A stretch of 64,000 nt of DNA from Amphibalanus amphitrite (taxonomy: Eukaryota; Arthropoda; Thecostraca; Balanomorpha; Balanidae): positions 310,001 through 374,000 of the forward strand of contig NW_024881826.1 in NCBI RefSeq assembly GCF_019059575.1, written 5' to 3'. Positions within the stretch are counted from its first letter, which is position 1. Every line of letters starts with the position of its first letter. The translations under genes were made by a program, and so were the position numbers. The notes under the pieces were generated by a model. The model searched no databases. It was not told the origin of the DNA and was given only the letters and a program-made list of their open reading frames with translations. Shown piece after piece: positions 54,768-64,000 of the stretch.

Positions 54768-56702
54768 CAATGAAAGGGTATATTGCAAGAATAGATAGAG
54801 AATCATAAAGGCATAACTATCAGCGACTGGGGTATCAACAGCATCTTATACGCACGGAATCATGCAGAATCATTTGGGGTATCAATGGCATAATATGGTT
54901 CTCACAGGGTGATATCAAAAGCTTATTAAGAGAATCAATAATTCATGGAGGACGAGGGAATATCATGGGAATATGAGGCCAACTGCGATTCCATGAATAT
55001 ACCCCATAGGCATAATGAAGAGATCAAAAGGGAATAATTGGAGTATAGACTTCAATGATCAGGGCATCAGGAGATTCATTTTGGTTTTCAGTGATGTAGC
55101 TCTTGCAGCAGAGAAGGCACAACATTTGGCTGCAACTTCAAATATTTACTTGTTGCTATCAATAATTCAGTTTTGAAATGCATACAGGTAGGTACAGTGA
55201 ATCTTGGGTTCTCCTGTAAGAATGCCGACCGCAGAAGCAGAAGTTCATCCAAAGCTTGCGCCTGAAAAAGGGCCAGGTTTAATTATCATTATACCATAAT
55301 CACATTTTTGCCTAATTTGTAAGAAATAGGTTTAGGTTAGCAGAAATAGGCAAGGTTTTGACTAGACCCCTGGGTCACAACAGGAGATGACCCCCATGAT
55401 TGGTGGGACCACCAGGTACCAGCACTGGCACAGTCCGTTCTGACCACCGCACACCTATCAGCCACATTTGAAATGCACTACACTACATCCCCCACCACCT
55501 GACCACACCAGACCAAATCTGCACCGCGCTACACAAAATCCGCACTGCACCAAGCTAAATCCACGCCACACCAAAGCCTCACCAGCCGGACAAGCCAGCA
55601 CAGACGAGATCTTGTCGAAATTGGCAATTGCCATGCTTTGCAGAGTGCATACTGGCCTACCTGAACCTGACCTTACCCAACATATGAGCCTGACTGTCCT
55701 TAGCACTGGGAGCTCATTGAGACCAGGCCCCACAAGCCTAGTGGCCTCCTGAAACCTAATTTCCATATGGGGTGAGCTATTTAAGAATGGTGATCGGATA
55801 TCGAACGTGACACAAGACAGCAATGAGCAGTGGGCGGTTCATGCAACCATAATCATGTTTCCTTACCACAAGTATCAAATGTTGAGTATCCATCATATAG
55901 TATAGTTGAGTTTACAGTCCAACAAGTATCAAAGCAAAATCAAAAATAGCTACCTATCGAATTCAAATTTCACTGGAACCTCACCTGTATGGATCTTAAG
56001 TGAAAGGATCTTGATACATCTGCACGAAAGATACATCTTGATCCACTCATCTCAATCTTGTTTTTCTGCATCCAGGGCATGCAACACTTCTGGTCAAGGC
56101 CGTATATAGGATATCGCTTCTGGTATTTTTGGCACCACACTCGACTGCTGAGCTCAAATGCAAATTGCAATCACGGTCATAAAATACTGAATATTGGATC
56201 GCAATGTTTATTCAGTCGATGTACCCCTCGTTCGATGTCTCTCAGACGACGAAGATTGTACGTCGTCCGGCCAATCCCATTCTAGATATACGGGGGCTCG
56301 GCTGCAGTTATGGAATGTGATTGGCCGAATGGCGTAGAATCTTTGTCGTCCGAAAAACATCGAACAAGAGTAATGTCACTACTGCGCCATTGTTGCATCG
56401 AATTCGCCCCATAGAAGCACGTGTTAACTCTCTCCCATAGGGCCCTGGGTAAACTCTCTCCATAGGGTCCTGGGTAAACTCTCCCCTTGTCTATTTTCTT
56501 TAAACGGGGATAGTTTGGACAACAAAATATTTTCGACCTCATAAAAAATAAAACTTAATTTTTGATGTACCTCATTGATGCAAAACATCAGAAAAACATT
56601 AGAAATTAAGTCAAAGAAACCGATTGTTTATAAATGGACAGCTGACGACATGCCTCCCGTGTCCCCTGGCTTGAAGCTTCGGCTCCGTGTTACCTTAGTA
56701 TT
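54768..56702. other. No recognisable gene
   Basis: 54840-55075 repeats words seen at 53760-53890 (ATATCAA, GAATATGAG), suggesting a diffuse duplicated repeat around the hAT-like insertion. 55460-55610 is CA/CC-rich. 56440-56485 has two copies of TAGGGYCCTGGGTAAACTCTC. No coding evidence. Confidence 0.4.
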
Positions 56703-58367
56703 CTATGACCGTGGGTTGGCATAGGTAAGTCTGGAGTGCCGGGTCCGAGCTGTCTGTGTGAATGGGCAGTTAAGTAACACATGCTCCTCAGTCTGCACCT
56801 GTCCACAAGCGCAAACACGCCTATCTCTTTCGATCCTCGCCCATCTTCCTGTCTCTATCTTTAGGAAATGTGAACCAAGACGAATCTGACTAAATGCTAA
56901 TCTATCAGCTTCCGGTACAGTTGTGTCTGCGTAAATCGGGTGTAAGGTCAAATTTGGATTAAACAAGATGTAATTTTCTCTCCTTGACGTATGAGCTTGG
57001 CTAATCCTAGCCTTTACAATTTCTAGGTCCTTTTCTATCGGTCTGTCCGTGCTGTTCACGAGGCCCTGTAAATAACGTCCCGCGGGAAATCCGGCCGATC
57101 GAGCCAGCTCAGCTGCTCTAAACAAAGGGCTCTGACCGTAACTACTTTGTGACATTACTTTCTTGAAAAAATCCTTTTGTCTTTGCTGCACCCATGCTTT
57201 TGCTGATCCCGAGCTCAATTCTACTTGAACTAGGTCAGTGCAGGTCTGTGTACGAACCCCCAACATTTGTTTCTGGGCCGTCATCATTACACTATTCGCG
57301 CACTGCATATCATTACAAAGCCAGCTTTCGCACCCGTACAAAATGGACGCTTTTAATGCACTCTCCAGCACCTCTCTTTTCACTTTAAGCGGTGCATCCT
57401 TGTTCTTCCTCAGAAAAGCGGAAAACTTTCTGATATGTCCTCGCTTTGCATCAATGTGTGCTTGCACTTGATTTTTGATGGGCGCATTTGATATGTTCGA
57501 TCCCAAATACATATAACTATCAGTGTAGCATATTCTAGCATTTTCTATCTCAAAAGGCCTTTTGTCAGTTACATTAATTGTCATAAACTGGGATTTGGTT
57601 GGATGCATGGACATATTTATCTCTTTTGCAGCATCATACAGCAGCTTGAGTTTCAATTCCATGCTCGTTCTTGAAGTAGCTAATATAACCGTATCGTCCA
57701 TAAAAAGCAAAGAATGCAAATTCCCGAGATAACCATCCACGCCGAACTCCTTCAGCTTTTTAATTGTTTCATTTATATAAAAGGTGAACAACGAGCAACT
57801 GTTAGCTGCACCCTGCTTAACCCCACGGTATGAATGAAATGATTCGCTTCCTAGGACGTTGACTTTATCTTTAAAACTGTTTGCAATGGCTCGAATAAAA
57901 TTTTGCCCGCATCCTTTTGAAGCCAATAGCCTCAAAAGCAAGTTCCTATCTACCTTGTCATAGGCCTTGACATAATCAACAAACATGATATACAAGCTCT
58001 GTTTTGTTTTCCGTGCGTAATCTATTAAGAGCCGCAGTGTCAGCAGCTGTTCTGGGCACCCTCTACCCTCCTGTCCTCCAGCTTGTTCAAGATCTGGCTT
58101 AAACCACGCACAGAATCTTCTGTTTAGTACCGCTTCATACAATTTAGCCAATGCCACCTGAATGCTAATTCCGCGATAGTTATTAGTATCATGCTTGTTT
58201 CCTTTCTTAAAAATGGTAAACATCTTAGCTGCAGTCCACTGCACCGGATAGCCTATTGTAAAAACCATATTGAGTAGAACACATAAAACGTTAAGCCAAT
58301 CCGAAGGTAACAGTTTTAAGGCCCCTGGAGGAATTCCATCCGTGTCCGCCGCCTTACAGCTTTTCAA
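56703..58367 (-). CDS. Non-LTR retrotransposon reverse transcriptase
   Basis: The minus-strand frame gives 554 residues of RT from a non-LTR (LINE-like) element. Motifs in order: SCKAADTDGIPPGALKLLP, MFTIFKKGNKHDTNNYRGIS, MFVDYVKAYDKVD with catalytic Asp131, YRGVKQGAANSCSLF, FMDDTVILATS with Asp224 and Asp225, a long thumb/connection, and a carboxyl Cys-His motif (Cys519, Cys521, His529, Cys534). The RT core is intact. The frame from the palindrome arm (DDPITIDEVVT) meets it out of phase at about 58368-58385, so a small indel separates the upstream coding part. No apurinic-type endonuclease is seen; clade not assigned. No clear poly-A tail follows the stop. Confidence 0.9.
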   Translation of the reverse strand: MKSCKAADTDGIPPGALKLLPSDWLNVLCVLLNMVFTIGYPVQWTAAKMFTIFKKGNKHDTNNYRGISIQVALAKLYEAVLNRRFCAWFKPDLEQAGGQEGRGCPEQLLTLRLLIDYARKTKQSLYIMFVDYVKAYDKVDRNLLLRLLASKGCGQNFIRAIANSFKDKVNVLGSESFHSYRGVKQGAANSCSLFTFYINETIKKLKEFGVDGYLGNLHSLLFMDDTVILATSRTSMELKLKLLYDAAKEINMSMHPTKSQFMTINVTDKRPFEIENARICYTDSYMYLGSNISNAPIKNQVQAHIDAKRGHIRKFSAFLRKNKDAPLKVKREVLESALKASILYGCESWLCNDMQCANSVMMTAQKQMLGVRTQTCTDLVQVELSSGSAKAWVQQRQKDFFKKVMSQSSYGQSPLFRAAELARSAGFPAGRYLQGLVNSTDRPIEKDLEIVKARISQAHTSRRENYILFNPNLTLHPIYADTTVPEADRLAFSQIRLGSHFLKIETGRWARIERDRRVCACGQVQTEEHVLLNCPFTQTARTRHSRLTYANPRS

Positions 58368-58380
58368 GCGTTTAACTGAA

Positions 58381-58660
58381 CTGTCACTACTTCATCGATG
58401 GTGATCGGGTCATCGAGAATGGGAACATACATATTTACTGTTGGACATTCTATACCCCTACCTTCAGTCGAATCTAGTAAATTATTGAAGTGTGATTTAA
58501 ATTCCAAATCAGATGGCCCGTCTTTGCCATTAGGGAGCTCAAATTCTCCACGCCAGTTAATGGCTTTCCAGATAGCCTTTGGATCTTCTATACCTAAGAG
58601 TTTCTGCCATCTTGAATGTGCGCCAAGTGACTCGCGATGTCCGTCGACACCTTAGCTCAC
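58381..58660 (-). pseudogene. Non-LTR element, region just upstream of RT
   Basis: On the minus strand the frame AHSRWQKLLGIEDPKAIWKA, FELPNGKDGPSD, DDPITIDEVV is the usual segment preceding the RT of non-LTR elements. It is shifted relative to the RT frame. The same coding segment occurs on the plus strand in the other palindrome arm, ending at 61622 where it stops dead without any RT. The open frames on the opposite strand at 58398-59095 are shadows. Confidence 0.7.
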
Positions 58661-59129
58661 TACAAGCTTAGCTCACTCGCCGCTTCATGGCTTGGATCGT
58701 GTTATAAACACAATACTACTGATTTCTATTTTTTGTCCACGCAGGGACGGTTCGGCCTGAATCGCTTGCAGACAGAGTCTTTCCATATCTTCTCCTCGAC
58801 TGATGAACTGGCGAAACTGTCGTTCCACAGCATCTTTTCTGCAGGATGCCATCTTTGCCGTTTCTTCAACTATATCACTACAGGAGGGTTACTTTTTCTT
58901 GCTTGTTGCTCCGTGCACAGTACACACCACTTTCACAGTCACTATCGGCTGTTCGTGGCTGTGGATGTCCTTGGACATTTTTACTTCCCTCACCATCTTC
59001 CTTTCCTCGGTCATCACTTGCTTCCATTTCACTTTTTCAGAGCTTGTCGTCATCGCCGGTTTTGCCAGCCACTCCCTCTACGGTCGTCAAGTTAGATGTA
59101 AGTGAATCCTTATCTATAATCTAAGATTC

Positions 59130-59645
59130 GGAATCAGGTGAGCCCCTACGATTTGGACCAAACTTGGTCAGTAGATAGTACGTAACGTCCTGATTACGAT
59201 GCACCCAAAATCTAAGCTCGGCCCGCCATATTTACGAAGTTACGGATGTTTGAATTTCAAGGTCATTCGGGAGAGCCCCTACGATTTCCGTCAAAATTTG
59301 TGTACGGACACTCTAGATACTCCTCATTACGAATATCACAAAATTTAAGCTCGGCCCGCCATATTTACGAAGTTACGGAGGTTTGAATTTCAAGGTCATT
59401 TGGGTGAGCCCCTGCGATTTCCGTCAAAATTGGTATACGGACATATTACATCCTCCTCATTACAAATATCATAAAAGTTAAGCTCGGCCCGCCATATTTT
59501 TCAAGTTACGGAGTCACAAAGTTACGGAATTTCAAGGTCATTCGGAGAGCCCCTCCGATTTTCGTCAAAATTTGTATGCGGACACATTACATGCTCCTCA
59601 TTACGAATATCGTAAAAGCTAAGCTCGGCCCGCACTATTTCAAAA
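59130..59645 (+). repeat. Tandem repeat, about 118-bp units (mirrored in the other arm)
   Basis: Four units share GAGCCCCTACGATTTCCGTC, ACTCCTCATTACGAATATC and AGCTCGGCCCGCCATATTT. The mirror array is at 59689-60059 and 60721-60890. Confidence 0.85.
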
Positions 59646-60059
59646 GTTAGAGATGTTTGAATTTCAGTGAGTTTCAAACGTCAGTAACTTTTGAAATAGT
59701 GCGGGCCGAGCTTAGCTTTTACGATATTCGTAATGAGGAGCATGTAATGTGTCCGCATACAAATTTTGACGAAAATCGGAGGGGCTCTCCGAATGACCTT
59801 GAAATTCCGTAACTTTGTGACTCCGTAACTTGAAAAATATGGCGGGCCGAGCTTAACTTTTATGATATTTGTAATGAGGAGGATGTAATATGTCCGTATA
59901 CCAATTTTGACGGAAATCGCAGGGGCTCACCCAAATGACCTTGAAATTCAAACCTCCGTAACTTCGTAAATATGGCGGGCCGAGCTTAAATTTTGTGATA
60001 TTCGTAATGAGGAGCATCTAGAGTGTCCGTACACAAATTTTGACGGAAATCGTAGGGGC

Positions 60060-60720
60060 CAAGGCCCTAAATACAAGGTTGCACGGACTTATTTCTACTA
60101 AACCTACCAGAATATAGTTTCACGGTTGATTGTTTAAATAATTATTCAATCGAAACTTCTTTATTATTATCTCGTAATCATTTATAAGCAATTTTATAAA
60201 TCAACTTTCAATTTGCTTGCCTTTTACTAGCAAAATAACTTTTCTAGTATTGGGTCAACATAGTGGTGTAGCAGTAGGAACCACATCTGGCAAAACCCCA
60301 ATGCCTACATACAGCAGAAAAGCAGCCACCAGGTGTCGCCACAGTCGCCACTTGGTCGCCACACAGATGTCGCGCGCGTCGCCAATCGCCACAATACCGA
60401 TTTCCATAAGGACGCATATGTACGGATATGTATAGGAAAGTCGCCCTTAAGGATTACTCTTACATCCTTTGCTTATGAGGTCGGTGGTTGGAAATTGGGA
60501 GGGGCTCAGCTATTTTCGACCACGGATATGCCTTTATCACATGATGAGGAACATGCTGATGAGCGTTATATGCGTCATAACAGCACAAAAGTATTTTTAA
60601 TCATTTTTCAAAAATAGCCGTTCTGCCGTATCTTTCAGTGCAAGGTGCCGTCGGTCATCCCCGACGTGACGTCACGCAGGGAATTTGCCAGATTTTCCTA
60701 CTAGACTTCGACACCCCCTG
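60060..60720. mobile_element. hAT-like insertion with 8-bp GTAGGGGC duplication
   Basis: GTAGGGGC lies at 60052-60059 and 60721-60728. The matching empty site is in the left palindrome arm near 59273-59280 (single GTAGGGGC in inverse). Ends are CAAGGCCCT and, inverted, CAGGGGGTG, only loosely hAT-like. 661 bp without a recognised transposase. Confidence 0.8.
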
Positions 60721-61624
60721 GTAGGGGCTCTCCCGAATGACCTTGAAATTCAAACATCCGTAACTTCGTAAATATGGCGGGCCGAGCTTAGATTTTGGGT
60801 GCATCGTAATCAGGACGTTACGTACTATCTACTGACCAAGTTTGGTCCAAATCGTAGGGGCTCACCTGATTCCGAATCTTAGATTATAGATTAGGATTCA
60901 CTTACATCTAACTTGACGACCGTAGAGGGAGTGGCTGGCAAAACCGGCGATGACGACAAGCTCTGAAAAAGTGAAATGGAAGCAAGTGATGACCGAGGAA
61001 AGGAAGATGGTGAGGGAAGTAAAAATGTCCAAGGACATCCACAGCCACGAACAGCCGATAGTGACTGTGAAAGTGGTGTGTACTGTGCACGGAGCAACAA
61101 GCAAGAAAAAGTAACCCTCCTGTAGTGATATAGTTGAAGAAACGGCAAAGATGGCATCCTGCAGAAAAGATGCTGTGGAACGACAGTTTCGCCAGTTCAT
61201 CAGTCGAGGGGAAGATATGGAAAGACTCTGTCTGCAAGCGATTCAGGCCGAACCGTCCCTGCGTGGACAAAAAATAGAAATCAGTAGTATTGTGTTTATA
61301 ACACGATCCAAGCCATGAAGCGGCGAGTGAGCTAAGCTTGTAGTGGGCTAAGGTGTCGACGGACATCGCGAGTCACTTGGCGCACATTCAAGATGGCAGA
61401 AACTCTTAGGTATAGAAGATCCAAAGGCTATCTGGAAAGCCATTAACTGGCGTGGAGAATTTGAGCTCCCTAATGGCAAAGACGGGCCATCTGATTTGGA
61501 ATTTAAATCACACTTCAATAATTTACTAGATTCGACTGAAGGTAGGGGTATAGAATGTCCAACAGTAAATATGTATGTTCCCATTCTCGATGACCCGATC
61601 ACCATCGATGAAGTAGTGACAGAA

Positions 61625-62880
61625 GGGGCATTCCACGATAGATCGTACCAGGCCCGTCACCCTCATCTCTCAGATTTTAATGAAAATTGGTACAAGGGGT
61701 AATCATAGGCACCAAAGACGCTTAGCAAAATATCATAATTCTCAGATCAAAACTTTTTGAGTTATATTGCATTACATTTTTTTAACTTCGGTTTATAACG
61801 GTGAGTTTGATGGCCTATAACTCAAGAACGGGTTAAGCAACCAACAAACGGTGAACAGCACTAAGCTTGCGATGAATCAATGATAAATATTACTTTTTAA
61901 AAATTCCAAAGAAAAATTTTCTTGGTTCAACAAAATTCTTAATCTTTTTTCATTTGCCTCTAATGACTTTTGGGACCAAACTTTTTCGCATTTTTATTTT
62001 TTCAAAATAAACTTCATGTCATTGCAACTCGACATGCAAAAAATTAGAAAGGTGTTCTTTCTATAAGTTCCTCCTTTTCCCTCAAACAAAATGGGTTTCG
62101 AGGGGGTTAATACGACCCCAGCACGCCGTTTCGCTTCTAATAGAGCTAGAGCCTCGCGGAAAAAAACGAGCGTGTGTGCCGTTACAAGTCGCAGCGATTG
62201 GTGCCCGGTTTTAAGGTCGCAGGTTAACCGGTAGCGTCTGAGTTCAGGTCAAGTGACTGAAGTTACGGGTTCGGTTTTTAGTAAATAACTTCGCAAAAAA
62301 TGGCCGCAGAGCCACGATTTTGGCATCATTGTGTTCGCCTAGCTCAGGTGCGTCGAATGATATGATTTTTGTTTGGGTGAGGTCAACTTAAGTAGTTGAC
62401 CTCGGGTCAAGGTCAGGTCAGAGCCCCTCAGGTCACGAAGCTGGTCAAAGGATGTCATATGACATATCATTCGATTCGGAAGGTCTTTCCGGGTCTATTG
62501 GTGGCTTTCCCGACTCTCTAGCTCAACTTGATCAGGAGTTATTGACGAAAAACTCGTACGACCCTAGTGACGTCATAAATGACGTCACGCAAGGCTAGCA
62601 ATGCAAAAGTGAAGCCATGGACTTTGCAAGGAGTGCATGAAATCACGATACCATGCACGTGAGATAGTTTTAGATCATTCTTGGCGCCAAAATAACAGTT
62701 TTTATATTTCCCCATTGACTTATAACAGTGATGTCACGTGACCGACCTGACCTTATGTGACCTTTAAAAATTCCCAGATATACAAGTTGTGAGACCTCTG
62801 GAGGACACCATATATGCGTCCTGTAACCTTTATCTCGGACAGCTATGGTCATTGGTGTCCAAAACAATGACAAAAAAATG
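61625..62880 (+). mobile_element. GGGGCATTCC element, truncated
   Basis: It begins with the family TIR GGGGCATTCCACGATAGATC two bases after the palindrome ends and follows the reverse complement of 8855 to about 7610. The distal end is lost near 62880. Confidence 0.75.
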
Positions 62881-62966
62881 TCAATAGGGGGGTAGAGGGG
62901 GGTAAAAACGGGCAAATTGCAGATACATTTTAGACTGTTTACCACGGTCAGGTTTCTGAACCAATC
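62881..62966. other. Short unassigned spacer
   Basis: G-rich GGGGGGTAGAGGGGGGTA tract at 62886-62903; otherwise nothing. Confidence 0.4.
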
Positions 62967-62970
62967 TTAA

Positions 62971-64000
62971 CCCGCGCCCTGCTGGGGGGGGTGTTTGAAC
63001 ACCCCCCCTTGTGGTTTTTCGCGAATATCTCAAAAACGGCGGCGCGGAGCGCCGCCGTTTTTGGTACACCTTATCATACATCAATTCTACACATGTTGTG
63101 AAAATTTCAGACCAAGGTCATTCAAGGTCAGGTCACCAGGTCACTTGAAGTGACCTCACCTCATAAAAAGTTTCAATGCCTGTCATAGCTACACCGAGTG
63201 ACCGATTGCTTTGAAACTTTCAGCGATTGCTAAGAGCAATGGCATGTACAAAATGTATATCTCAGAATTTTGATATCGTTGACCTAAGGTCAGGTCAATT
63301 TTGCGACCTCCCCATTATAAGTCAATGGGAGAAAATTGAAATGCGCCTCTTTTGGACGAAAGACATTATAAACACTCCCAAACACTGAATTACAAGTAGT
63401 TTAGACACACTGAACATGAAAATGGTGTCCGTGACCCCTGTTTATGCCCTGAGGTCATCTTAGGTCACGAATGGTATCTAACAGTTTTTCGCAAATAACT
63501 TTTGATAGAGGCATGCTAGAGCGATGAAAACGCCTTAGATGTGTTCAGCTCGACGATACGGATCGACTGATATGCAGCATGACCCTTTCCGGTCAGGTCA
63601 TGACCTTGACCTGAGGTCAAATTTTCAAGTTGACCTTTCAAGGTCAAGTTATAGTTCATTCGATGCGTCTTGACGAGAGGAACACGATGCCGGTAAAAGT
63701 AAGCTCGTACAAGGCTTGGGTCAAAAGTTATTGCAGAAAAACTGTTTCCGAAAAAATCGGCTATTTTTGCAGTTTTTGCCCCCTGCAGGCAAAACCGTTG
63801 ACGTTAGGTCAAATCTGAGAGAATTACTCAGAAAGGGCGTTAATAGGGCTATCGAATGCACTTTTCCGCGGCGCTGTAGCTCTTTTGGTTCCCGAGTTAT
63901 GCGTTGGCTTCTTGGAAATTTTCGACATTCGACCTGGAAATCGGCGAAATTTTGCCTTCAATGACCTCTGGTGACCTGACCTTTGACCTGAGCAAAAAAT
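62971..64000 (+). mobile_element. Hairpin element, partial at window end
   Basis: It follows TTAA at 62967-62970. The start CCCGCGCCCTGCTGGGG, the TGTTTGAACA hairpin (62983-63008) and the ACGGCGGCGC stem (63033-63063) are the same as in the 4661-5844 element, and the two run in parallel with few differences to the end of the window. The right end lies outside. Confidence 0.85.

Larger units (their letters stand above)
58381..61622. repeat. Giant palindrome, 1269-bp arms
   Basis: 58381-59649 and 59685-61622 are inverted copies around a 35-bp centre. The right arm is 669 bp longer; this equals a 661-bp insertion plus an 8-bp target duplication, so after subtraction both arms are exactly 1269 bp. 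Few substitutions are visible. The arms carry the 5' part of the non-LTR element and a 118-bp tandem repeat. Confidence 0.9.

Noticed and set aside
58637-61366. Matching 152-, 100- and 92-codon ORFs in the two palindrome arms
   Set aside because: They are antisense to the non-LTR element's own coding direction; their duplication reflects the palindrome, not protein conservation.
62970-64000. Strong GC stems as bacterial-type terminators or riboswitches
   Set aside because: The context is a eukaryotic repeat family with TTAA flanks; the stems recur as parts of transposon ends and have no attached genes.

Overview
This is eukaryotic, almost certainly invertebrate animal, nuclear DNA. One gene has a canonical GT-AG intron that restores reading frame, there are tRNA-derived fragments, and no gene is packed operon-style. 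The mix of BEL/Pao, Penelope-like, PIF/Harbinger, Crypton-type, hAT-like and non-LTR elements fits an arthropod or mollusc, but the sequence alone does not fix the species. No ordinary host gene is recognised with confidence; the best candidate is a GC-rich ORF at 34.4 kb followed by an AATAAA signal. The window is essentially a mosaic of transposable elements nested in one another.

Layout. 1-22 kb: TTAA-target miniature elements, large 'hairpin elements' (4-bp target duplication, G-run/palindrome/C-run hairpin at each end, interior dense in AGGTCA/TGACCT), inverted duplications (1.0-1.6 kb with 17.6-18.1 kb; 11.4-12.0 kb with 17.0-17.6 kb; 14.5-16.4 kb) and minisatellites. 23.2-24.7 kb: a two-exon PIF/Harbinger transposase with its DDE residues, the best-preserved gene here. 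26.5-31.2 kb: two tail-to-tail Penelope-like GIY-YIG remnants, hammerhead-like motifs, a long palindrome and several minisatellites. 32-38.2 kb: more hairpin elements, a GC-rich ORF, TTAA elements and a hAT-like element. 38.9-42.8 kb: a composite repeat carrying one TTAA element nested in another. 43.0-44.0 kb: a broken Crypton-like tyrosine recombinase. 44.35-46.8 kb: a BEL/Pao element with integrase placed before a truncated RT, bracketed by identical 93-bp direct repeats. 50-55 kb: tandem repeats, a TTAA element and hAT-like elements. 56.7-61.6 kb: a non-LTR retrotransposon RT joined to an inverted repeat with 1,269-bp arms, one arm carrying a hAT-like insertion. 61.6-64 kb: more hairpin and TIR elements.

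The most informative feature is that several insertions have their uninterrupted target site elsewhere in the window, so boundaries and target duplications can be read directly. The most novel-looking signal is the hairpin family: its terminal palindromes differ between copies yet keep base pairing, each end abuts TTAA or a related tetranucleotide, and the interior is loaded with nuclear-receptor-type half-sites. All alignments were made by eye; copy numbers and identities are not computed.
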